DNA of 5,691 nt. It comes from Bacteroidales bacterium. Its GTDB lineage: Bacteria > Bacteroidota > Bacteroidia > Bacteroidales > JAADJA01. A program made the position numbers and the translations under genes. Below are positions 1 to 5,496 of the stretch, piece by piece; position 1 is the stretch's first letter; each line of letters begins with the position of its first letter. The stretch is taken from positions 1-5,691 of the forward strand of contig JAOZLR010000182.1 in assembly GCA_029934735.1 (NCBI GenBank). Direction: 5' to 3'. Under the pieces are notes generated by a model. The model was not told the origin of the DNA. It ran no database searches and saw only the letters and a program-made list of their open reading frames with translations.

Positions 1-1740
1 TTTGCCGCACCATTCACAAGTTTCTTCGTCAACCGTGGCAATGGTAGGTTCCAGTGCAAGTTCACCAGCATTGACCAGCGAGAACGACTTGGTGGCTGCT
101 GCTAAGGCCGAGTTCATTGATTCCATAATGTTTTTGGGTCCCTGACTTGCTCCCGCGATGGTTACCCCATCAATAACCGTCTCCACCGGACGTAATTTCA
201 TGTGGATTTCATTGAAGAATTTATCCCTGCCTTTAGGTACCTTTAATAAACTTCCAATGGAATTGTCCTTGCGCGGCTCCATACCGGTAACGAGAACCAC
301 CAGATCGGCAACTACTTCAAGCTCCTTATCAGTAGTCAGCACATCCTTGATCGTTACAGTAGTCTGATCCCCTTTCCTTTGGATAACCGGTGGATCATGT
401 TCAAAAGACTGCAGGTAAATATCACCCAACCGGGAAGATTCATCATACCAGATTTCCGCTTTGCCATAGGTTCTTATGCCCCTGTTAAAATGGAAGTTAT
501 GAATACTATTATATTTTTTCTTCACAGTGATGGCAGTATGGATATTTGCCGTGCAACAATAACGCGAGCAATATTTATTTTCGCCTTCGAGCTGGCGGCT
601 ACCCACACAGTAGATGTAAGCAATATTTTTAATTTCCTTGCCTTTATAGGTCAATTTATCATCACAGTAATGAACAATTCTTTTAAACTGTGGAAATGTG
701 ACCACATTGTCAATTTCACCATACCCAAATTCTCCTTTTTTGGGCTCATAAGGATCGAAACCGATAGCAAGAAGAATGGAACCAACTTTAATATTAAGAT
801 ATTCAGTTTTTTGGCTAAAGTCGATGTTGCTACACACTTTTTCGCATTCACCACAGCGGGTACAGTTTTTCATGTCGATAGCCGGCAATTGCGGATACTC
901 ACTAGGATAGTTGTGAAAAATAGCTTTACGTTTGGTAATATCAAAATTAAATTCATCGGGTACTTCCACGGGACATACATTAACGGCTTTTTGCAAACCT
1001 CCCTCATCGCAATGTAGTTTAAAATGGCGAGGTGTAATTTTAACTTTCAGATTAAAATTCCCAACACTACCTGAGTTTTCCACCACTTCAGCACCTGTAA
1101 AAAGGGTCACATGTTTATGTTTTATCACCTCATCATAAAGACGGGTAACCAATTCTTTACCTGTTTCTTCGGTAAGGCAGATGTCATCCCACTGGGCTAC
1201 ACGTCCACCCACGAAAAACTCTCTCTCAATCAAAAACACCTCCGAACCCGCTTCAGCCAGTTCAATGGCAGCACGCATACCTGCCACACCAGCACCAATT
1301 ACAGCAACAGCTTTGGTAGATTCAACCTTTATTGGCTCAAGGGATTCTGCATACCGCACTTTGGCAATGGCTGCTTTAACAATTTGAATGGCTTTTTCAG
1401 TAGCCCCCACTTTATTATCAGAATGCGCCCAGGAAACCTGTTCACGAATATTGGCATGGACATAGTTGTATTTATTCAGTCCCGCTCTTTCCGTAACGGC
1501 CCGAAAAGTTAAAAGATGCAATTTAGGTGAACATGAAGCTACAACAACGCCATCAAGTTCCTCCTTTTTAATATCTTCAACCATTTCCTTCTGGTTGGAA
1601 TCAGCACAAGCAAACATCGTGGTTTTGGATAGAAAAACACCCTCTTCAGTTTCAACAGCCTGACGAACTTTTTCCACATCTACATAGTCGGAAATGTTTC
1701 CCCCACAATGACATACATATACGCCTATTTTCTTTTTCAT
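1..1740 (-). CDS. hdrA: HdrA/QmoB-like FAD and iron-sulfur flavoprotein, 3' end outside window
   Basis: The frame stays open for 580 codons from ATG 1740 and leaves the window, so the C-terminus is missing. Seen: an HdrA-type N-terminal domain with VCHCGGN (C10, C12), C45 and an ASCSPKLH segment (C70); an FAD-binding IGAGVAG at 148-154; an inserted ferredoxin motif C293-C296-C299-C303; an HdrA-type YCVGSR (C378) followed by YCSRYCC (C391, C395, C396); and the start of a C-terminal ferredoxin domain (C575, C578) at the edge. HdrA-family proteins carry electrons between FAD and chains of [4Fe-4S] clusters in soluble or membrane-associated complexes. Oddities: the usual first ferredoxin motif before CPVEV is eroded (only C244 and C256 remain), and the family's FPTLDCxxC segment is replaced near residue 187. 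The start overlaps the upstream stop as ATGA and has a strong Shine-Dalgarno. A QmoB-like subunit is the best guess; full HdrA is the alternative. Confidence 0.92.
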   Translation of the reverse strand, partial: MKKKIGVYVCHCGGNISDYVDVEKVRQAVETEEGVFLSKTTMFACADSNQKEMVEDIKKEELDGVVVASCSPKLHLLTFRAVTERAGLNKYNYVHANIREQVSWAHSDNKVGATEKAIQIVKAAIAKVRYAESLEPIKVESTKAVAVIGAGVAGMRAAIELAEAGSEVFLIEREFFVGGRVAQWDDICLTEETGKELVTRLYDEVIKHKHVTLFTGAEVVENSGSVGNFNLKVKITPRHFKLHCDEGGLQKAVNVCPVEVPDEFNFDITKRKAIFHNYPSEYPQLPAIDMKNCTRCGECEKVCSNIDFSQKTEYLNIKVGSILLAIGFDPYEPKKGEFGYGEIDNVVTFPQFKRIVHYCDDKLTYKGKEIKNIAYIYCVGSRQLEGENKYCSRYCCTANIHTAITVKKKYNSIHNFHFNRGIRTYGKAEIWYDESSRLGDIYLQSFEHDPPVIQRKGDQTTVTIKDVLTTDKELEVVADLVVLVTGMEPRKDNSIGSLLKVPKGRDKFFNEIHMKLRPVETVIDGVTIAGASQGPKNIMESMNSALAAATKSFSLVNAGELALEPTIATVDEETCEWCGK

Positions 1741-3041
1741 AACGATGCCCTCCTTAAATAACTTGTTGTTTCAGCAGAGGCAGCGCCTCCTGACAAAATA
1801 GAATCAGGAATATCCATAGGCCCGGAAGCGGTTCCGGCCACAAATACACCATCGATACTTGTTTTTGCAGGACTCGCCAAAATATCCGCTTGATTAACAA
1901 AATGGAAAGGATCCAATTCAAGCTCTTCGTGCTCAAAAACATCGGAAATACCCTGATGCGGCAACACGCCAACCGAAAGTACTACCATGTCGTGTTCAGC
2001 TTCTTTCACAGTTCCTGCTTCAATATCTTCATAACGCAATATCAGGTTGCCATTTTCTTTTTCTGTGATTTTACCAACTTTTCCTTTCATAAATTCTACT
2101 CCCATATCCTGTGCTTGGGCATAAAACTCATTAAACCCTTTTCCAAATGCCCTGATATGCAGGTAATAAATAGTAACATCAGCCATAGGCAAAGCTCCCA
2201 TAAGTAATTGGGCTTGTTTGATAGAATACATGCAGCAAATTTGCGAGCAAATAGGATTGCCCACCGATTTATCACGCGAACCTGTACACAACACATAGGC
2301 AATATTGTCAGGCATTTTGCCATCACCCGGTCGCAAAACCGTATTAAAAGGACGGGTAGGCGCCAACTCCCGCTCCATTTGCATAGAAGTAATCACATTT
2401 TTGTATTTATCGTAACCGTAACGCGGGATTTTCAGCGGATCAAATAAATCAAATCCCGTGGCAACCACAACTGATTTTACTTTCACCAATAATTCTTCTT
2501 CGGTTTGGGTAAAATCGATACACTTAGTTGGGCATGCTCGTTCACAAGCGCCGCAAAGGGTACAGTTATTAATGTCAATGGCGGCAGCACGGGGGCTGGC
2601 AATACTAAAGGGGATGTAGGCAACTTTTCTTCCAACCAGACCATACTGGTATTCATCGGTAACACTAACAGGACAGGCTTCTTCACAAAGCTGACAGCCT
2701 GTACAATCGTCAATATGAACATAGCGAGGCTTTTGCAAAACAACCGCTTCAAAACGATGTTCTCCCTTTTTGGTTATTTTCCGTGTTTCGGCTCCTGTAA
2801 AAATAGTGATATTGGGGTGTCTTGCAATTTCCGATACCTTTGGTGTGGTAATGCAGGCTGCACAATCGAGGGTGGGAAACACTTTACTTAGCAATATCAT
2901 TTTGCCGCCAATGGAAAGTTCTTTTTCCACGAGTAAAACCTTGTAACCAATATCGGCCAGGTTCAAGGCTGATTCCCCTCCTGCAATGCCGCCACCTATT
3001 ACAAGAACGTCATATTCCAGAACTTTTCTTTGTTCCTGCAT
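1737..3041 (-). CDS. hdrA: HdrA-like flavoprotein, short QmoA-like form
   Basis: This 434-residue protein is complete and belongs to the HdrA family. Seen in order: an N-terminal FAD-binding GGGIAG at 16-21; the family hallmark FPTLDCAACITTPK with C60 and C63; two complete ferredoxin motifs (C113, C116, C119, C123 and C160, C163, C166, C170); LCTGSRD with C252, then C265, C269, C270; and a C-terminal FAD-side motif VAGTASGPMDIPDS. It lacks both the N-terminal CxCGxN domain and the C-terminal ferredoxin domain of full HdrA, which is the architecture of QmoA. Family knowledge: such proteins relay electrons between FAD and [4Fe-4S] clusters, and some take part in flavin-based bifurcation. It starts 5 nt after the preceding gene and overlaps the next HdrA-like gene by 4 nt, so the two probably form one complex. 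The natural donor and acceptor cannot be read from the window. Confidence 0.93.
   Translation of the reverse strand: MQEQRKVLEYDVLVIGGGIAGGESALNLADIGYKVLLVEKELSIGGKMILLSKVFPTLDCAACITTPKVSEIARHPNITIFTGAETRKITKKGEHRFEAVVLQKPRYVHIDDCTGCQLCEEACPVSVTDEYQYGLVGRKVAYIPFSIASPRAAAIDINNCTLCGACERACPTKCIDFTQTEEELLVKVKSVVVATGFDLFDPLKIPRYGYDKYKNVITSMQMERELAPTRPFNTVLRPGDGKMPDNIAYVLCTGSRDKSVGNPICSQICCMYSIKQAQLLMGALPMADVTIYYLHIRAFGKGFNEFYAQAQDMGVEFMKGKVGKITEKENGNLILRYEDIEAGTVKEAEHDMVVLSVGVLPHQGISDVFEHEELELDPFHFVNQADILASPAKTSIDGVFVAGTASGPMDIPDSILSGGAASAETTSYLRRASL
1744..1754 (-). promoter_or_regulatory. Shine-Dalgarno for the second HdrA gene, inside the first
   Basis: On the minus strand the last codons of the QmoA-like gene contain AAGGAGG, which ends 8 nt before ATG 1740. 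This near-ideal ribosome site, with the ATGA overlap, fixes the start of the downstream gene and suggests coupled, near-equal translation of the two flavoproteins. Strong Shine-Dalgarno sites are uncommon in Bacteroidota, so this one is informative. Confidence 0.75.
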
Positions 3042-3046
3042 ATTCT

Positions 3047-3454
3047 TTAATTTGATGATTTACTTAAATATTCAGTAAAACTTTTCACATGTTTTACGAA
3101 AGACTCGCTGCATACGGAACAAATGGCTGCCATTTTCAGACGGGCAGGATCTATTCCTTTGTCTTTCATGACTTGTTGGGTGACACTCATTAACTTTCCG
3201 GTTTTTTCGGTACACGACTCTCCATAAGGGCAGTCGGTGCCATCGGCAGCGATAAATACCCCATCGAAACCCTGATCAAGAGCATGCAAAATCCAGCGGG
3301 GTTTAATTGCACTTGAACAGGGAATCGGAATAGTGTAAACGGTAGGCGGGTAATGTAACTTTAACAAACCCGCCATATCAATAGCCGGATCGGAAATTTT
3401 TTCGGTAGAAAATACCAAAATTTTCGGGCTATTATTCACTTTTCCACCTGTCAT
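3047..3454 (-). CDS. MvhD/FlpD-like (hydrogenase iron-sulfur subunit family) protein
   Basis: A 135-residue soluble protein related to the MvhD/FlpD family, which links HdrA to its electron donor in heterodisulfide reductase complexes. Seen: a family-like core IPCSSAIKPRWILHALDQGF (C46), then DGVFIAADGTDCPYGESC (C75, C81), corresponding to the usual PCxGRxxPxxIxxAxxxGxDGVxxxGCxxGDCHYxxGN. Oddities: the N-terminal cysteines normally found before the 'AxDxAG' segment are absent (FSTEKISDPAIDMAG, residues 15-29), and the GC-x2-GDCH block is altered. An extra pair C112/C115 (AICSVCSE) lies near the C-terminus, so cluster binding may be rearranged or lost. It starts 2 nt after tusA and ends 5 nt before the QmoA-like gene, which supports a role as a partner of the HdrA proteins. 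No strong Shine-Dalgarno precedes it; translation is probably coupled. The family call is fairly secure, the electron-carrier role less so. Confidence 0.82.
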   Translation of the reverse strand: MTGGKVNNSPKILVFSTEKISDPAIDMAGLLKLHYPPTVYTIPIPCSSAIKPRWILHALDQGFDGVFIAADGTDCPYGESCTEKTGKLMSVTQQVMKDKGIDPARLKMAAICSVCSESFVKHVKSFTEYLSKSSN

Positions 3455-3456
3455 GT

Positions 3457-3705
3457 TTACTTTCTTAGAAAGATTTTAAAAAAGCCCGCTTCTTCGACGG
3501 TTCCAAGGTATTCGTAACCTTTTTTGGTACACCACTTCGGGATGTCCCTTCTGGTACCTTCGTCGGCCGAAAGCACTTCCATCACCTGTCCATTTTCAAT
3601 TTGGCCAATGGCCTTTTTAGCTGCTAATAAAGGTCCCGGACAGGATGTTCCACGGGCATCAACCGATTTGTCAACCTTAATTTGTTTTAATTCTTCAATA
3701 TTCAT
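3457..3705 (-). CDS. tusA: TusA-family sulfur carrier protein
   Basis: An 82-residue protein of typical TusA length. Seen: the family signature DARGTSCPGPLLAAKKAI with the persulfide-carrying C22 in a CPGP motif, then a beta-alpha-beta pattern, a second cysteine C59 in DIPKWCTKKGYE, and the usual ending EEAGFFKIFLRK. TusA proteins are small cytoplasmic carriers that hold sulfur as a cysteine persulfide and hand it to partners: in tRNA thiolation or cofactor synthesis in many bacteria, and in dissimilatory sulfur metabolism when encoded beside DsrE and Hdr-like proteins. Here it sits 20 nt after a DsrE2-like gene and 2 nt before an MvhD-like gene, which favours the dissimilatory or redox role. 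A GGAG site (minus strand, 3718-3715) lies 9 nt before ATG 3705. C59 is compatible with a second redox-active cysteine, but this is inference. Confidence 0.96.
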   Translation of the reverse strand: MNIEELKQIKVDKSVDARGTSCPGPLLAAKKAIGQIENGQVMEVLSADEGTRRDIPKWCTKKGYEYLGTVEEAGFFKIFLRK

Positions 3706-3725
3706 AATAATTTTCTCCTATTTTA

Positions 3726-4142
3726 TTAAATAAATAAATTAATATCAGATTCTTCAGCAGAAGTCATATATTCTCCTATTCCGCAAATATCATCGGCCAG
3801 ATCAATGAAGTCATCAAGCTTCTCTCCATGCCAAACTTTACCGGCAAAGCCACAAATATGGATTTTTACATTGGTCATTTCCTTGGCTGTTTTAAAAGCC
3901 TCTGTCCAATGTGGAGTACCAAGACGTTTCAGCGATGCTAAGAAATCATCTTTCTTATCTGTAATTTCCGAAACTCTGTCATTTACCAGGGCATTTTCCT
4001 TTTTAAAGGCAAAGGCTGCCTGTAATAAAACATAGATTTCAACGTCCATATCCTCAGCTGCAGCGCCGCCAAGGATAACACCGGCAGCCGTAAGTTTATC
4101 CACGCTACCAGAGAATAGTGCCAAAGTCATTTTTTTTGCCAT
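3726..4142 (-). CDS. DsrE2-like (DsrE/DsrF/DrsH-like) sulfur-transfer protein
   Basis: A 138-residue soluble protein, first gene of the operon. Seen: an N-terminal strand LALFSGSVDKLTAAGVILGG, AAAEDMDVEIYV at about 28-38, and a central cysteine in VKIHICGFAGKVWHG (C97), which matches the family's active-site cysteine strand. C120 follows, and the ending SAEESDINLFI is characteristic of DsrE2-like proteins. Family knowledge: DsrE-type proteins bind sulfur as persulfides and exchange it with TusA, and they often sit beside tusA and hdr genes in sulfur oxidisers. No membrane segment is visible, unlike some DsrE2 proteins. The start at 4142 is fixed by a GGAGG 8 nt upstream. C97 and C120 are the only cysteines, so C97 is the likely sulfur carrier and C120 a possible resolving residue (inference). 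Confidence 0.9.
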   Translation of the reverse strand: MAKKMTLALFSGSVDKLTAAGVILGGAAAEDMDVEIYVLLQAAFAFKKENALVNDRVSEITDKKDDFLASLKRLGTPHWTEAFKTAKEMTNVKIHICGFAGKVWHGEKLDDFIDLADDICGIGEYMTSAEESDINLFI

Positions 4143-4150
4143 TTTAATTT

Positions 4151-4157
4151 CCTCCTT
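4151..4157 (-). promoter_or_regulatory. Shine-Dalgarno of the dsrE2-like gene
   Basis: The minus strand carries AAGGAGG ending 8 nt before ATG 4142. It settles this start over the in-frame ATG at codon 5. The nearby self-complementary TTATTAATAA (4160-4169) and TTAATTAA (4179-4186) lie in the leader, but nothing ties them to a function. Confidence 0.75.
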
Positions 4158-4195
4158 TTTTATTAATAAATTGAATTGTTAATTAATGAACAGTA

Positions 4196-4227
4196 TAAAG
4201 TTATGGCAGGATTTACCATCTGCCAAA
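4196..4227 (-). promoter_or_regulatory. Candidate Bacteroidota-type promoter of the sulfur operon
   Basis: On the minus strand TTTG (4227-4224) is followed after 20 nt by TAACTTTA (4203-4196). This matches the Bacteroidota primary sigma pattern TTTG-N19-21-TAnnTTTG except for the last base. Transcription would start near 4190, leaving a leader of roughly 50 nt. The Crp-type palindrome would then be centred about 75 bp upstream, a distance compatible with activation from an upstream site. This is a pattern match only. Confidence 0.5.
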
Positions 4228-4253
4228 GGATTCTCTGTGATGTAGCTATATGG

Positions 4254-4277
4254 AAAATGTGATTATAGTCACATTTT
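4254..4277. promoter_or_regulatory. Crp/Fnr-type operator, perfect palindrome
   Basis: Perfect 9-bp arms AAAATGTGA (4254-4262) and TCACATTTT (4269-4277) are separated by TTATAG. The core TGTGA-N6-TCACA and its A/T flanks are those of the classical E. coli CRP consensus. It lies between a Crp/Fnr regulator gene and the divergent sulfur operon. Further half-sites TGTGA (4236-4240) and TCACATTTT (4292-4300) flank it. Confidence 0.82.
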
Positions 4278-4289
4278 TATGTAACTTTG
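4258..4289 (+). promoter_or_regulatory. Candidate promoter of the Crp/Fnr regulator gene
   Basis: TAACTTTG (4282-4289) is an exact match to the Bacteroidota TAnnTTTG element. The -33 element would be TGTG (4258-4261), 20 nt upstream, a partial match to TTTG that lies inside the palindrome. Transcription would start near 4295. Protein bound at the palindrome would cover this promoter, which suggests autorepression. No Shine-Dalgarno precedes ATG 4330, as is usual in this phylum. Confidence 0.5.
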
Positions 4290-4329
4290 AATCACATTTT
4301 ATAAATAGTATTTTTATTAATCTTTCTTT

Positions 4330-5010
4330 ATGGAATTACATAAATGCATTGACTGCAAGGTCCGTTCAGAGGCTACCGGCTTTTTGTCCAACATAGAGTT
4401 AAATGATTTGGGAGAGAATTGCGTTGAAGTTCATTTCGAAAAAGGAGAAACTATTTTTAAGCAGAATGCATTATCTTCCAACATTATTTACCTTAAAGAA
4501 GGGTTGGTAAAACTCACTTTAAAAGGCCCTCACCGGGACCAGATATTGAAGATTGTGAAGGCCACTGCTTATCTGGGTATTCCAACCACCGTAGGTGATA
4601 AGATCAATCATTACTCTGCTGTGGCTATTGATCCTTCTGTAGCCTGTTTTATTGATCTGAATATCTTCCGCAAACTCATTCATAAAAATGGAAAATTTGC
4701 CTATGAAATTGTACTGGAGCTTTGCAAAAATGAATTGCAGCAATTCCATAGATGTATCAACCTGACACAGAAAATGCTAAACGGAAGATTGGCCTTTAAC
4801 CTGCTTAATTTTTCCAGAAACTTTTATAAAAGCAGCTCCTTTAAACTCTCATTAAATCGAAATGACCTAGCAGATCTTTTGGGAACCACACGGGAAAGTG
4901 TTAGCCGGGTACTCTCTGATTTTTCAAGAGAAGGCTTAATAGAGATGGAAGGGAAGAATATAAAAATACTGGATGAAGAAAAACTGGAAATGATTAGTAA
5001 GGCAGGGTAA
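4330..5010 (+). CDS. Crp/Fnr-family transcription regulator
   Basis: A 226-residue regulator. Seen: an N-terminal CIDCKVRS (C6, C9), a cyclic-nucleotide-binding-type beta-roll at about 25-118 (FEKGETIFKQNALSSNIIYL, then EGLVKL), a dimerisation helix at about 120-160, and a winged helix-turn-helix at about 170-215 with recognition segment TTRESVSRVL. R188, E189 and R193 line up with the CRP residues that read TGTGA. The cAMP pocket is not conserved: LGIPTT stands where CRP has a GEL segment, and YSA replaces RSA. Cysteines are C6, C9, C31, C106, C132 and C142; their spacing differs from FNR (C20, C23, C29, C122), so a classical FNR cluster is unlikely, although the CxxC could still be redox-active or metal-binding. 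It is divergent from the sulfur operon with a matching palindrome between them, so it probably controls that operon. The ligand is unknown. Confidence 0.93.
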   Translation: MELHKCIDCKVRSEATGFLSNIELNDLGENCVEVHFEKGETIFKQNALSSNIIYLKEGLVKLTLKGPHRDQILKIVKATAYLGIPTTVGDKINHYSAVAIDPSVACFIDLNIFRKLIHKNGKFAYEIVLELCKNELQQFHRCINLTQKMLNGRLAFNLLNFSRNFYKSSSFKLSLNRNDLADLLGTTRESVSRVLSDFSREGLIEMEGKNIKILDEEKLEMISKAG

Positions 5011-5019
5011 AGTTCGCTT

Positions 5020-5038
5020 CGCGGTTATTCATTGTCAT
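5020..5038 (+). repeat. 19-bp direct repeat, copy 1
   Basis: CGCGGTTATTCATTGTCAT matches CGCTGTTATTAATTGTCAT at 5211-5229 at 17 of 19 positions, 191 bp apart in the same orientation. A further TTGTCAT core lies at 5188-5194. The two copies bracket the palindromic segment between them. Confidence 0.65.
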
Positions 5039-5040
5039 GC

Positions 5041-5126
5041 CGAAAATCTCCAAATTCTAATATACTGAGCATTGTTAAAGAATGATAGCCTGAACAGAAT
5101 TGAAGGATCTTTTACTTAGATTTTCG
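5041..5126. repeat. Imperfect inverted repeat with 9-bp arms
   Basis: CGAAAATCT (5041-5049) is the exact reverse complement of AGATTTTCG (5118-5126). A second, looser pair lies inside it: the arm at 5051-5058 (CAAATTCT) and AGAATTG at 5096-5102 pair with one bulge. The right arm overlaps the next hairpin, so alternative folds are possible. Confidence 0.5.
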
Positions 5127-5180
5127 AGCATCCTCGAAACATTAGCAAAATTTCTTTGAAATTTTAATTGTTTCGGGATT
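5122..5180. repeat. Overlapping hairpins, possible terminator or palindromic repeat
   Basis: Three self-complementary pairs overlap: TTTCGAG (5122-5128) with CTCGAAA (5133-5139), loop CATC; AAAATTTC (5147-5154) with GAAATTTT (5158-5165), loop TTT; and an outer 12-bp stem with one G-U pair, ATCCTCGAAACA (5130-5141) with TGTTTCGGGAT plus one base (5169-5180). The outer stem and the first hairpin share bases, so they exclude each other, as in a switchable or bidirectional terminator. The lack of a T-run leaves the function open. Confidence 0.5.
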
Positions 5181-5210
5181 TGCTGTGTTGTCATTAGTTG
5201 TAAATAGCTG

Positions 5211-5229
5211 CGCTGTTATTAATTGTCAT
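5211..5229 (+). repeat. 19-bp direct repeat, copy 2
   Basis: CGCTGTTATTAATTGTCAT is the partner of the copy at 5020-5038 (17 of 19 identical). It lies 18 bp to the left of an ATAACCAC direct repeat (5247-5254, again at 5438-5445). Confidence 0.65.
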
Positions 5230-5265
5230 TCGCTGCTCAACACAAAATAACCACTTATAACAATT

Positions 5266-5427
5266 ACTGCTTATCTGCTTCGCTCAAGTAAATACTAATC
5301 GGAATAAATGTAGTACACACTGTATCTGCACATTACAGAGCTGCAGAAGTCAAAACATTAAACATAACTTATATGTCAGTATATCTGCCTATTACACAAA
5401 TCAACATGACTAAAGCAGATAAGCAGT
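5266..5427. mobile_element. MITE-like non-autonomous element, 162 bp
   Basis: The ends are perfect 15-bp inverted repeats: ACTGCTTATCTGCTT (5266-5280) and AAGCAGATAAGCAGT (5413-5427). Immediately outside each end is the same octamer TAACAATT (5258-5265 and 5428-5435), exactly where an 8-bp target-site duplication should be. There is no reading frame inside, so it would need a transposase from elsewhere. Internally, a 20-bp segment occurs twice in direct orientation (5318-5337 and 5377-5396, 16 of 20 identical), both centred on TATCTGC, the heptamer also found in the ends. Several IS families make 8-bp duplications; the parent family was not recognised. Perfect ends and duplication suggest a fairly recent insertion. 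Confidence 0.75.
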
Positions 5428-5459
5428 TAACAATTTTATAACCACCGAATAACTATTAG

Positions 5460-5496
5460 TGACCATTATGTGACAATTCTATGACCATTGTGTACC
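5460..5496 (+). repeat. Short direct repeat, 22-bp period
   Basis: TGACCATTATGTGAC (5460-5474) and TGACCATTGTGTACC (5482-5496) share 12 of 15 bases. They lie just beyond the transporter stop codon. No function is evident. Confidence 0.4.

Noticed and set aside
379..1017. Plus-strand open frame of 212 codons
   Set aside because: It lies wholly antisense to the second HdrA gene, whose minus-strand reading has clear family motifs; the plus-strand product has no recognisable motif and no ribosome site.
1111..1512. Plus-strand open frame of 133 codons
   Set aside because: Antisense shadow of the FAD-binding half of the second HdrA gene.
1890..2891. Several open frames on both strands (plus at 1890-2207, 2208-2447, 2505-2891; minus at 2096-2326, 2483-2752)
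   Set aside because: All lie inside the 434-residue HdrA-like gene in other frames, and none reads as a plausible protein.
1..4142. Calling the operon a standard sHdr sulfur-oxidation locus
   Set aside because: No hdrB, hdrC or lipoate-binding protein gene is visible, and the HdrA proteins carry ferredoxin motifs of the HdrA/Qmo type rather than the small sHdr form.
4519..4749. Minus-strand open frame of 76 codons
   Set aside because: Antisense to the Crp/Fnr gene, which is clearly coding on the plus strand.
4330..5010. Calling the regulator FNR
   Set aside because: The cysteine spacing does not match FNR, and the recognition helix carries the Arg-Glu of CRP rather than the Val-Glu of FNR.
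5014..5024. Hairpin just after the Crp/Fnr stop as a terminator
   Set aside because: Only CGC/GCG around a TTC loop can pair, with no T-run, so it is too weak to call.
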